DNA of 64,000 nucleotides from Echinostoma caproni (taxonomy: Eukaryota > Platyhelminthes > Trematoda > Plagiorchiida > Echinostomatidae): positions 9,105 to 73,104 of the forward strand of contig UZAN01039721.1 in NCBI GenBank assembly GCA_900618425.1, given 5' to 3'. Under the pieces are notes generated by a model that did no database searches, was not told the DNA's origin, and was given only the letters and a program-made list of their open reading frames with translations. A program made the position numbers and the translations under genes. The first letter of the stretch is position 1. Each line of letters starts with the position of its first letter. Below are positions 1 to 12,600 of the stretch, one piece after another.

Positions 1-3000
1 ATATCTACATTTATGGACCATATAAAACAGATTTATCCTTTGTAAATTTTTTAAATTCTTTCTCAGTCATAATTTTATATACTTTTCATTATTCTTATTG
101 TGATTATTACTGCTTTTCAGTTTTTTCTATCAATATAAGGTGAGTATCATTTCACGGTTTCAGTCTTTTTTATATATACTACTTATTAGTAGCTTACTTA
201 TTTTGGGTTAAATCGCTTAGGGGGGGGGGCCGCATCGTACACGTCCGCCGTTCAATCTATCTCCAAACAATCGACACCTGGATTTTGTTTGTACTTTTTC
301 TGTTTGTTTGCTTATTATGAACCGTTGTGTCATTACTTGCTTGCTTTTCTGAGTTATTTTATACAATCCAATTCAATGTTCGTTGCATTTCCCGTCAGTA
401 CCTTCTTAAAAATTTGGCTGTAATACTATCTAGAGATAAGTAACACTGGATTGCCTTACGGTCAAAGTCAGGAATACGGTGATTCCGGCTAAGATGTATA
501 AAAGCCTGTAAAAGAATCTGAATGCTAACAACTTCGTAGTTTAGCATAACCTTTTGTATGGGCCTATTGGATGCTGGAGGAAGCTGATTGGTGACCCTTG
601 CCCAAGAACTGTGCCGTTGTGTTTCCTGCGTTGATTTTCCAGCCGCAAAGATTATACAAATATTGTCGATGTAAAGTAAAGTTCATAAAGAATGCATGGC
701 TCCGGTGTAGTCCTTCCCCGAAATTGTTATGAAGTGTTGGTTTTATGCAATCAAGTGACCTTGTTTAACCGATGGACACACCACCGCGGACTAAGCATAC
801 TTACCTGCCAATCGATAGCGGAGCATTTATACAGATAGCAATAGGTCGTTTGAACAGGTTAGTCGATTTTGTCACAAAATGTGAAGGTTTGATGGAGTCA
901 GATAAAAAAGACTCAAAAAGGTTTGCGGAACATGATCTGGGGCCAGTTCAACAGAATAATGCAGAATACGGTTTAGGATTTCTTACAATAGATTTTCAGT
1001 GAGTACTGGAAAATTTTTGTGTTCAACGTAACAATACTCTTCTTAATTTCACAAGAGTAGTTTGACACGCCTTTGTATTTCTGCACTTTTGCGGGAACAT
1101 ATTTAGATTACTTATCAGTGTTGTGTTCAGTGGCATGAAAATGTCTTTGGTCTGCATCCTAAGCTGTGGTCCACCGGGTAGGTAAGATGATGAACAAAAT
1201 AAGTTTGTTTGAATTAATTGATTTATAGAAACAAGTAATATATTTTGACTTAGTTTTATGGGAGAGGTGTTCATAACTATTAATGTTATAATTCCACAAG
1301 GCAGTTCCCGATCGAGTAAAGCCCGTTATTGCAGAAAACAGTTGGGATGCAATAAATGTGACACACATTCAGTTAACATCTCATTTGAAATATGCCATCA
1401 CAATTCCCGGAAGCACATATGGCAATGAATGGAGTAGTCCGTAGTTATTCTTTGGTGCACTGCAATTCGCCTTCTGCAGTCTTGGTAATTTTTGACCGAT
1501 GAAGGATAACGCCAATCGCACTATTTGGCATACTACGCACGATCGTGAGTAGTAGTAGTACCTCACAACATCAGTAAGGGGGTAATCCAACAGGACGGGA
1601 ACAAATCTGAATAAAGCAATTAAAAGGGACCCAAAGTTTACATAAAAATGTGTTTTTGCCAGAGTTATATTACATACCGATGTATAATGTCAACCATCTG
1701 GACTTGTCATGGATTACGGGTACTGATTGGAGTGAGGTAGGTCAGCACACCGTCTTGTCCCTTCTGGATTTTGTCAGGGAGTTTGAGAAACCTTTTCCTG
1801 AATGTTTATCATCTGAACATCTTTATGAGGTTCGAAATGTACGCGGATCTGGTATCTCGGCTGAGGTCAAAATCCTGTTTTTGACATCGGGACGACTTGA
1901 ATGACAGTGGGTCAACCTGGAACGATACCCGGAAATTTTTATTGGATTCCAGAACAAGTTAATTTTTAAATGATTTTGTCTGCTGTTAATTAAGAATTCA
2001 CTGAGGGTAGCCCCAAGGATTTTACAGATGGGTTTAGTTATGCTGACCTCTATAGGTTAAGTGATTTAAAGCTGGCTGGGTGTTTTCGAGGTGCCTATTG
2101 CTGGAGCATAATATAATAACAGTATTTCCTCTCAATGCACGGCTACCTCACAAGTAAACCATTTAGGATATGTTGAGGTGTACACAAAGAGTGTTTGTCT
2201 CACACAGATTACTCATTATCAAAGGAATTTATTCTGATAATGAAGAACTCCAACTCTCTCTGGTGTTGAATTTTCATGTCGATGAGCACAATATATTTTA
2301 GGCTTGTCGTTCGCACATATTTTGTAATAATCCTAGTTAGATAAGAATGCATATGAGCAATCACCATTTTTTGTGGACGACGAGAGATCGAACCCAACGA
2401 AGAAAACACCACGAAAAATTCCCGACATTCGAATTGTGAGAAATTATCCCACACCACTACTTACAAGTAACTATGATTTAGATGCGAAAAACCTTTGGAG
2501 TTTTACCAGAGAGGGAAATCAGTGCTTGAAGATACGCATAAAAGTATGCACTGGTGGTAAAATCTGCCTTTGGCTAGGCAAAAGAATATATCTGGGTAAG
2601 GAAACTTGGGGAGATTCGTTTGAATTTTGAATATTTTCGGTGGCGAGTAACACAGAGCTTTGTTTCTATAAATCGAGCTGTGTAGTTATGTCGGTTTCAT
2701 GTGGTTGTTTTTTAAGCGCTAACGGCAGGGCTAATTCCTGTTTTCCTATTTTAAATAACCTGGGTGTCTAAAGAACCTGACACATGTATATAATTCATAA
2801 ACATTACTGACTTGAATTCAATTAGCAGTTTGCCTCAGCAATCAGATTTCATACCAGTCTCCCTTCAACGTCTAATGAAGTGGGTCTCAAGGAGGCACTA
2901 CGTAATAAGACTACAAAAAGACAGTCGACGGTAGTAGATTTGTAATAATACCGTTGTATCGGAAGAAAAATGGTTTTATCCAGTTTCCGCAGTTTGGAAA

Positions 3001-3474
3001 AGCAAACGGCTCAGACGAACCTAAGTGGATGCGGGAGCATGACACAATCCACGTAGTGCACAGAGCGACGTCATACTGCTTCGTTAATGTGAAAAAACCC
3101 AACTGAATAACGAATTGCTGTAAGCTGTAAGATATGACTGATGAGGATCGTTCAATTGCATCAGGAAACTGGATGGTTGAGGTAGCCCTTAAATGATAAC
3201 GCCACATCTTATATGATTGTTAGGTATATCGTGATTAAAATTTGAAACATTTTAAAAATAAGTTCCACTTTTTGGAGGTTGCTAACTGAGTGCCTAATGT
3301 GAATGAGAGATTGATTTAAACAAATTTATGAAGGACATTTGTTATAAAACGATGAGTACTTCAGAGGATAAAGCCCTTCAATAAATGGTTTATCTGTGCC
3401 TTATACCCAGGAAATAAACGTGCCAGTGATAAATCAATATGTAAATAAGAGAGAAGTTGAATGTATTTCGTACT
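1..3474. other. Non-coding stretch, no supported gene
   Basis: I see no recognisable gene, RNA or transposon here. There is a run of ten G at 220-229 and a short TAG triplet repeat near 1549-1560. A 76-codon open frame at 772-998 ends at a good splice-donor sequence (GTGAGT from 999), and a pyrimidine-rich acceptor lies at 1651-1662, but their phases do not join into one frame, so neither is called an exon. Confidence 0.6.
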
Positions 3475-3815
3475 TGATTCACAGTTACTCGTGAGTACTG
3501 TTGTGTGGCAATTGTTATTGCTTGATTGGAACCGACCATTCTTTGAACTTCACCTTCCCGCACATTCCTCAGTTGTCACAGTTAACCGTATACTCCGAAG
3601 AACTAGAACCAGTTTCACTGTTATTAGAACTCACCAGTAGTGCATATCCCCTCTCCCGTCCCGGATTTGAAATCCGGACCCATTGCATTGAACGTGTGTG
3701 CTACCACTGTGCTAACCAGTTCATGCCAGGGTTGAACCAAATTGCCAATTCATGTTTGTTCACGTGTCGTCTTCGGATACAGTCAGTCGGTTCAGTTTGA
3801 CCCGACAACAGCGCA
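3475..3815 (-). repeat. SINE-like repeat with tRNA-like head (family A, copy 1)
   Basis: Read on the minus strand, this block carries a tRNA-like segment. An A-box-like TTAGCACAGTGG lies near 3705-3720, and a B-box-like GGATTTCAAATCC inside a perfect CCGGATTT/AAATCCGG arm lies near 3659-3676. A body of about 200 bases follows. The same sequence recurs, diverged, at 27508-27745 (minus) and 27745-27995 (plus), including the leader upstream of the tRNA-like part. An RNA polymerase III-transcribed SINE is the natural reading. The A and B boxes and the three copies are visible; mobility is inferred. No terminal A-tail or target duplication was identified with confidence. Confidence 0.6.
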
Positions 3816-6184
3816 AAGAGACACAGTTGACTATCTGTTAACTTCAAGCGAAAGCCACTCACCAAGTCAGGCCTTCCATGCAGGTTACGGGCTAACTGAC
3901 CAGAAACCTACCATTCAACTCACAGTGACTTCTAAGTAGTGTTGTGTTTGAATGTATTTGATGCAGACAGAACACCTGCTTTCACAAAAGATTGCATTCT
4001 TCTCTGACTTGTCACCGTAGATATGAAAAACGGGGTGAATTATAAAACCACCTTTGAGACAAGATTCTGCGCATCAGTTACAGTTAAGGTCAAAAGATTC
4101 TCAGTGGGTTACGGTGGGCGTTAAACCTCTATGAGGCTCTCCACTAGTGTACTTGATAAACGAAAAATGCAGCATCCTTCTACATTTCTGTACGATCAAG
4201 TTATATCGAGTTTACTTTGGTCATGCACTGCACAAACTGTCCATAAAGACAACAGCCTGGGTTATCTACTAAAAAGTCATTCAAAAATAACGTTTTACTC
4301 AGTGAAAAAATGATCCTACTTTATCGATCCATAAAATCAACTCAGAACACAATTGGACTACTTCTCACCGAATGCTACGTCAAACATTCAGTGTTAGGCA
4401 ACTTTTAGGTATGGCGAAAGTGACTAAAGGCTCGATTTTGACAACAGTCTCATAATCAATATGCATGACCGGTAATAAACGATGGGAAACAACATAAGAC
4501 CGTTTGATCAATCTAATTAGCCGCATGTTTACTGGTGTATTCTGCGATGCTATGATACATTTGACATCGGGTAGATTGCTTTTATCAACTGGTTAAACAC
4601 GATTTCCTAATGGATAGGAATAGGTCATGGGAAATGAGGACCAGTATGCATGAGAACCGCAGGTGAAGTATGGGGGTCAGCTAACAAGGGAAAACAGAGT
4701 AGAAAGTAAGCTTAACGCTAGGGGTCAAAAATAAGAACGGGAGGCAGGTGATATCAGATAACTGGAGAGTGCCTGTGTGACCAGCAAAAATCTAGCCTCC
4801 AATAACTTGGATACACAATATTCCCAAATAAAGCAAACATTATATCAAAAATATCGTTATGAATTCTCAGTGAAGATGGAATTGTTTGGTAATAAAATGA
4901 GCCAAATATCAAAGAGGCGAGGTAAAGAAAACTACTTATCGACAGAAGATATACGTCTATCTTTCATAAGAGCTACATGAATTGACTTATTCATTGTTTT
5001 ATGTTGGGATTGATTAAATTGACCACAGTGTAAGTTTTACGTTATGCTGACACAAATTTTACCAGAATTCAACGTAGTGTGGTACACCAATTTGCATTAA
5101 AGGAATTTAATGGAATATGCCAAAGTTGCAAATAATGCGGTCTGTTTAGAACTTCCGTATCAAGTCAACCATAATTTAAACGCTCACACAAAGTGCATTA
5201 CGATCACGTGGCTTTTTATCAATTGATGTCACATATTTGATGCACATTGCACTGAACATTTGTAATTTAAGTGGGTGAACTTCACACAAACAACAGATAC
5301 CAAAGTGAAGGGTCATTTCAGCATTTTTGAACATAATCCGAAGTGGTTACTCAAGACGAACGATAAATCATTTCCAAAATGATTTTATTCAAAATTGCTT
5401 CCAGGTGACGGTGGATGATATGCCTGATGATCACGGAGCCATAGGAACGTCAAGGCGCTTGAAAGTAAACATATGACTTTCGAAACCTATTAGTCAGCTT
5501 AAGTTTGATGTTAGACCACTCATAACCGTGCATCACTCATTTCGGCGTCGTTTTTCAAACAATGATAAACACGATGGGTCAACTTCCTAATGTTTATTTA
5601 GGAAATGTATTTGAGTTATGCACTAGTTGCAATTATGAGATGTAATAATGGCTTGCAAATGCAGGAACTAACACATTTTCGCTATGTGAAAGGTTTGTCC
5701 AAAAACCGTTTGAAGGGGTGTAGATAACTACATCAAGGGAACTAAATCTGTGTGAGAGAATTTAAAATCGATAACGGAAGATCCATCGCGCGTGCTAACA
5801 TAATGTTATAATTTGGTGCACCGCACAAATAAATGTTCGTATGCTTCAGTTTTTGAGCAAATCGCTTTGGAATTCAAGGGCCAAATAAAATAGAGAAGCG
5901 GTGAACATTAAACTAAGTGAAGCACCGTATAAATCTCATGGGAATTTGACCCAGGATAACTTTTAATTAATACTTAGTTCCTTTTTCCTATGGTGGTAAG
6001 CCGAAATTTAGTTTCACAAGAGGCAAATATCGGCTTACCGGCTAGAGACTAATTATAAAGGATTACGAATTATTAATATTATTATTAATTAAAATTTTCA
6101 TTATAAATAATATTATCATTATTATTATTCAACAACAAAACGTTGATCTTTATAAAAACTGAAAGACATGATTTACTAGTGAGG
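3816..6184. other. Non-coding stretch with a small hairpin and an AT-rich tract
   Basis: No supported gene. A 15-base inverted repeat (13 of 15 paired) lies at 5996-6010 and 6024-6038, with a 13-base loop. It is followed by a very AT-rich tract of TTA/ATT triplets at about 6068-6132. Confidence 0.55.
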
Positions 6185-6675
6185 GTAATTCTACCAGAAG
6201 AAGCAGGTGAATTTCCTTGGGGATTTGTGAAAGAAACTTTCGGCTAGCCAAAGCCTATCCGGCAATGCAGCGGGAAACCGCAATCCATTAAGAGCCTGTA
6301 CCAGGTTCATTGAATCGTTTGCTCTTTGGATGAGATCAATGTATAAAGTGCTTAATATACCTCGATGCCCCATTGACCTGGTGACCACTACCACACACAG
6401 GAAGGTGTTTGGTTCATACATCTCCTCTTGATGGATTAAGAATCAGGGATTTTATCCAACTGCGTCAAGTTAGCTACCAGTGGTTTACCGAACCAGTTAT
6501 AGCCTTGGATTTTGTTGTTCTTTCTTTCACTTTGGCGGAGAAACACTTCCGCCACGGGGAGGAAGTGAGTAGGGTTTTCTCAGCAGCGGATATATGGAAT
6601 TCTTCGGCGAATAGGAGCATCTAGCAAGGTTCAAGGGAAGGGTGACCAGCCACAACCCGAGACAGCCGCCCCCGA
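6185..6675 (-). repeat. Dispersed ~490 bp repeat (family R3, copy on minus strand)
   Basis: Read on the minus strand, this block aligns from end to end with 15577-16072 and, in its second half, with 56550-56915. Shared landmarks in order are a G-rich start with a GTGGCTGGTCACCCTTCC-like stretch, a CCGCCAAAGTGAAAG segment, a TAAACCACTGGTA segment, an AAATCCCTGATTC segment, a TGGTCACC segment, and a terminal GGCTAGCCGAAAG. I could not read a protein through it in any copy. It may be a SINE, a non-autonomous element or a fragment of a larger transposon. Confidence 0.65.
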
Positions 6676-9600
6676 TCATAATGGGACCTTGGGAGGTCCC
6701 ACGTGAAACATGTGTAATTGTTTGATATCCTACGAGGTATGTTTTCAGAAAATTTAGTAATCAGTCGACCTTTCGGTTACCGTAGATGATCTGTCTGACG
6801 ACCGGTCTGCAATGAATGTAACGGCCGCTTACATTTATCCTGGATCTTCACTCTGACATGTTTGAGAACTTTGGGCCAGTAATTCATCAACCGTTTGTGA
6901 TCGGCTTACTGCGTTTCTTAGGAAAAGATAAAGTCCCGTCGTTTTATCATAACTGCGATACTATCAGGTTACCCAGGCCCAAGCAGTTGCATTTTCTTGA
7001 GGATTCACAACCAAAGCCTAACGCGCAAGGGACGGTGTGTGAAAACCGCAATACATTGGGGAAGCAGTGTCCATTAAAGGTCATGCAGAAAGGATAATAG
7101 ATATGAATGACAAGAAAAACTGAAAACCTATGGAGTGCAAATGTTATCGAGTAAAAATTCAACAAGTTATACAATGGGAGTTATTTCAGTGGTAAAATGG
7201 GCACTTTCACCATTACTTAATCACTCGCTCCAATATTTCTCATTTATTCGACTGCCTTACTGGTTCGACGACAAAGAGCGACGGTCCAATTACCTCGCTA
7301 TATGTGTGTTTCATTGCCACCGAAACTGACCATTTAACAGTGTTCGATTGTCTGTCGCCTTCTTCCTGATTATTGAGAACACGCTTGCGGTAGAATACCA
7401 CTAGTGTTATCGTAAAAGTAAAGTAATTACAAATCAATCGAATAGCAGATGACGTATTCCGTCCACCCACTGATTAACGTCTGTATGAATTTATAGTAAT
7501 TGATAACACCGATTTCACTAGGGTTCATTATTTGTATTCAATAAAGGAAAAGCAGAATGACTATTAGTGTGTGAATTAGGACACGGATGATTACTGTAAC
7601 ACAGAAGATTTGTAGGTTAGACTTAGGTTCGACACATACCTCAACATGATGGAATTTACCAGTGTGTCAAACCTAGAAAACTTGATGTCACTGTAAGTTT
7701 CACATTTAAATTTGTTGGCAGAAAGTACGCACTTCAGTCCAAAGGGTGGTTTTATCCTTCGCTTGGAAACATTTTCTATCTATATATCCAATGATTTATA
7801 TTGCGATTTATTGTGTGTTTTGTATGTTTTGTGGAACTTTTGTAATATTTGCGTAAACACAACGTTTCTGTATGTTATTTTCCAACAGTACAGCTAAATT
7901 ACAATTAATAGATTGTGGGGTTAGTATAAATATTTATTTTCAATTCATTTTAACCGGTCAACTTCAAACGGGAGTGTGGGAACACCTCTATCTTGGAGTG
8001 CCTTGAAGTTTTCTGTGATTCTTCGTACCTAAATATGAACATGATTACGTTTGGCACAACAAGTTTCACTTCATGCAAATAATTATCCTGGCGGAGACAG
8101 TTCCAGTGTAATACTGTGGTAATCCATTTTGTGCGAGACATCTTATAGACGGTGATTGGTCGAGTACAGGCGGAATAAGTCATACCTCATTCAGAAGGGA
8201 AGGTTCGCACTCTAAACCTCCGAACAATCACAATACATGTAGATCACTGATTTCTGAATAAATACACTGTGAATTCTCAGATAGAAAACCTTCGGAATAG
8301 TTATCATAGTGGAGCGAGTACTTGCGGTAAATCGAAAGAAAAATTATTTTGTTTTTCACGAAAAACCTGATTAGTATTACAGATGAATTTAGCTCTAACT
8401 GGGTTTAGTAGAGCAAAGCGAACAACCACTCTCGTAAATATCTAACTTTGAGAGGTTTCTATTTCTTAACAGTGTTATCTCTACTTTATGTAGGCCGTAA
8501 CTATAAGATACAATATTATACTTCTATCTAAAAACGAAAGCCTTATTTTAGACCAGACAAAAGATGTCTAACAAGCTGGCCAAATAGGTAGAAATGATTT
8601 CAGTAAAGTTTGACGCAAGCTAACATTGTAAAGGCCTGTCAGGATTTCTGTACTCATGTGAATGGGAATAGAACTATGCGTTGAAACATATGGTAGGCAT
8701 TGAAATGCATTGGAAGTGATTGTGATAACCGATAAAGAGCAATGAACAGTTGTTTCCTTCTGTTTGGGACTTGTCAGCAGTGTGTACTTTTTGTGTCCCT
8801 GTCAGGACTCAAACCGCAAACCTCTGAACAATCAAATAGGCTAATCCAAGCTTGATACCCTAAAATATGGCAGGCATGTTTGTAAGAACAAACAATCAGC
8901 AAAAATCAAGCATCGCACACACTAGCGGAGTTTCGGAGTGAAACTTTGAGCATTCCATAATGCAGTTAGTGGAGAGCGTCATTTCCAGAGTTCCTTTGGG
9001 TTTTAAGAAACGTTTTGCAGGAATCAGTTTGAGTGCCCAACAACAGTTATCGGATACAAATGAGTAGTCTACCTTCATTCAACTAGTGTGGTCACCGTTC
9101 GATTCCCAAAAGGTGAATCGACATTGTTGCTTGGATCAAATGAGATTGGACTAAGTGCACATGCGTTTCCAATTTCACGTCTCTGACATCTGAAAATGCT
9201 ATTGAAGGTAAGTTCTCAAATTATTTTCTATTCCCTGTGATCTTCCCCGATCTGTCCTCTGGGGATTTCATATCAATCAGAAGCCTTTTTTGAAACTGTG
9301 CCTCGTGTGGCGCTGCCCTAACTCCATTGTCAAGGAGCACCTCAATGCACACGACCGTCGGTGTGACTCAATCCTGTCTGATACATCACATCCTTCACCC
9401 CCGGTCCTCTCGTGCTTCATCTCTACTTCTGTCACCTGTAATAACTTTAACCCTTTATCCACTCACACAACAGCTCTTCAAAATTATGTTGTACCCTATT
9501 TTTCTCCTTTATTAGTTTCCACGGGATGACTATCGAATCAACTGAGACAAAATCTCATAAAATTTTTACTGCAGTTTCTACTTTTGCTACGCTCGCCCTC

Positions 9601-12600
9601 GCTCTGTATCATTACTGCTTATTTCCTAAATGTCATATAGCTGAATGCATTCTAATCGCATGTACGCCAAAGCAAAATGAATAGGTTTTTTCAAGGAAAA
9701 TCTGTCCATAATGAATGAAAAAAGTCCATTCTTGATTTGACTTGAACTGTCATTTTCGAACCCTGGTACTATTTATCAAACTTCATGAAAACTGATGAAA
9801 ATTTACTTTTCCAGGTAGTAGTGTATTATTTATTTGGTGAAATGAATAATTTTGTCGCATAGTTCGGTTTATGCAACCATTAACCATAAACTTGTAGGCG
9901 GTGGTTTCGGTTGCTGCATTTCGGTTCCCCATTTATAGGAAAAAGTAGAGACAGGATTATAATATTAGAAACTGTGTCAGTGTGAAAGTAGAGAATTCAG
10001 GTAGACTGAGTTTGCAAAGAGATTGAAAACACTCACATGCCGACGTGTAAGAAAAACAACAGCTTATGTGGAGGGATAGCTTGGGAGCACTGCACAGTTA
10101 TTTTGAACTTGTTAGGCCTTGCAAGCGGTACGGATGTCAGGTCATTTGACAGGACTTCATGGGTGGAAAGGAAGTACACTGATAACGTGAACATTGAATA
10201 GCTGATAAGAATGTTTTAATTCCCCGTTCACAACAAATAACAAAACGCATCTTTTCAGACGTGTTGCAAGCATACAATCTCGTTCATTTCAGCACTAGTT
10301 CAGCGGGGTTGTGAGTTAATTGGAAGCATTAAGAACCTAGTTACTCTTTTTGCTATGATCAGATAGTTCAACAGGTGGCTTATTATCTGGTTTCTTCTAA
10401 TCCATCCTAAGAAGGGTTAGCCAACATACCTGAAATCCGCTCCTGGAATCCTAATAAAGTGTAGATGCACTAACCAATAGTATCCAAATAAACAAGAGAT
10501 TCTTATTTGTTCTCCAAATTGTAAGACAGCATTAACTTAGTAACAAAATATCCGTAACCACTGCATTTGTTCTTTCTGACAAATGGGAAATGTTATTCAG
10601 TATTATCCACTGGGTCACTGATCGTCATTTGATCAATAAAGTTGTACACCAAGTGAGAGCAACATTTGGATCACTTCTTTCATCTATACAAGCATGTACA
10701 ATGTTACCGCTTTCCTTGGAAGAACTGCCCTAGATCCAAAAAAGTAACATTCTGCTACTGAAAACAACAAATCAATGTAAATAAATAAATGAAAAATAAC
10801 TTTAATGAATGTGATTCGATGGGCTAGAAACTGCACCTAAAGAAACTATTTATATATGATCGATAGAAAGTTAGTAATAACGGCTTCGTCATAAATAGAT
10901 GTAAGCAAATCATTTGCAGTAGTGTATAAGATAAATAGCTGATGAATAATTTAGGGAATGCACATTTTTATACTGTCAATTTATTGTCATTCACATCAAT
11001 TTGCTTTTCAGAACATTCGCATAAAAACGGCTTGTAATCTGCACTGTCGTCCGACAAAAAATCAGGTAGGGAGGCGGGAAAAGCTTTCCGCTAAGTGCAT
11101 GCAAAAACACCAATCAGGCGTGGAAATCGATGATGCCAGTCGTTTATGCTAGTTGAAAGAAAACACTTGAAGCTGTACGTCAAAATGATATATTAATATA
11201 CTATCATTAGTTATCTTACTAAACTATAAGCATGTTGACCGAAAACGTCTCTACGTTAGGCAGCATGACTATTAGCAATTGAAGTGGAATCGAAATAAAC
11301 GGACAGGGAACAGTAGACTCGAACATGTTCTGATGGAGTGCGTTTTTCTTAAATTCATTTATTTCTAAATGTTTCTTAAAATCACTTCACCATCATTGTC
11401 GTTTGTCATTAGATGTAAGAAGGATTAATCAGACTTTGGCCTCGAAACCGTCAAGTAACCAAAGCCTTGTACATTTCTTTTTGCCCAATGGGTTCCACAT
11501 GGTCATTTTGTATTTTGTATTGTTAAATTCTCTGGTATGTAAACTTTGTTCTGAAACAGGAATACATATGATTTATCAGAGGAACTCAAGATAAAAATAG
11601 AACGTCGAGCAAACTGGGAGCAAATTCCATTTGAAGTTCATGACTTATGCAATACACAGGGGTTTTGGCCACGATACAACGTTGGTCGCTGAGATACAAA
11701 ATACATCCTTTTGATAAAGTACTGATTTAATTAAGCTACCTTTGAATCTAGCGGCTAACTGCAATCACTAAATATTGGTGACCTGTTTTATTTGCTGGTC
11801 ATTATTTTCAAACATTTTGACGGTCCACTTTCGGGAGATAACAGGTTCAATCAATTCTTCTATGAGTCTTCTTTTAAGTTTCTTTGACTGAGTTATGGCA
11901 AGACTGAAGAGATAATAAGGAGTTATAAATGAAGGGGATTAGTTGTCATGGGTTATCATCCAGCTTGGAAATCGGGTTTTCAAATTCCATCATGAACACA
12001 TTATCTTCCCATGCATCCGTAATCCACGGCAGCACCATTGATGGTTAACTCCTCTTGGCCCGAAAATCGAATGAAACTTTGAAACGAATTATAAAAGTAA
12101 ATAGCAATGTTGTTACTGCCACAGCATAATCCATGTCGTTCCACAGAAGATGATATCAATATGGAGACAGCAAACCGCGTGGTCTCTAGGAAATACGTTT
12201 TTCTGTGTATTATCTAGAACTTGCGAGTTTGTGAAGATCGATCCACAAATAATGCCGAAACCAAAGTTCACTTTCCTGCAAACGTGCTAGAATAATTAAA
12301 TGACTTGACATTATCCAAGATAATTTGCAGCAAAATTTCCTTCCTCAACCATTCATCTCGGTATATTCCAAAAATATAGTGTTATTACACAACTGAGACC
12401 CGTAATTGGCTTCGATTAACAACCAAGATAATACAAACGTGCAAACCCGGAACACCTCTGGGATTTTCTGTCTCAGCAGTTTACGCTTCGCCGTAGTTTT
12501 CCCAAAACTGAGGAAGCACACTTGATATAGCAAAAATTAACCCTTAAAACTCACTTCCAAAATATTAAGTTAAAAGATGACTGCCATTCTGTGACGGTGT

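Noticed and set aside
772..1904. Two open frames (772-998 and 1665-1904) with a GTGAGT donor and a pyrimidine-rich acceptor between them
   Set aside because: Phases do not join into one continuous frame, lengths are at chance level and no motif is visible.
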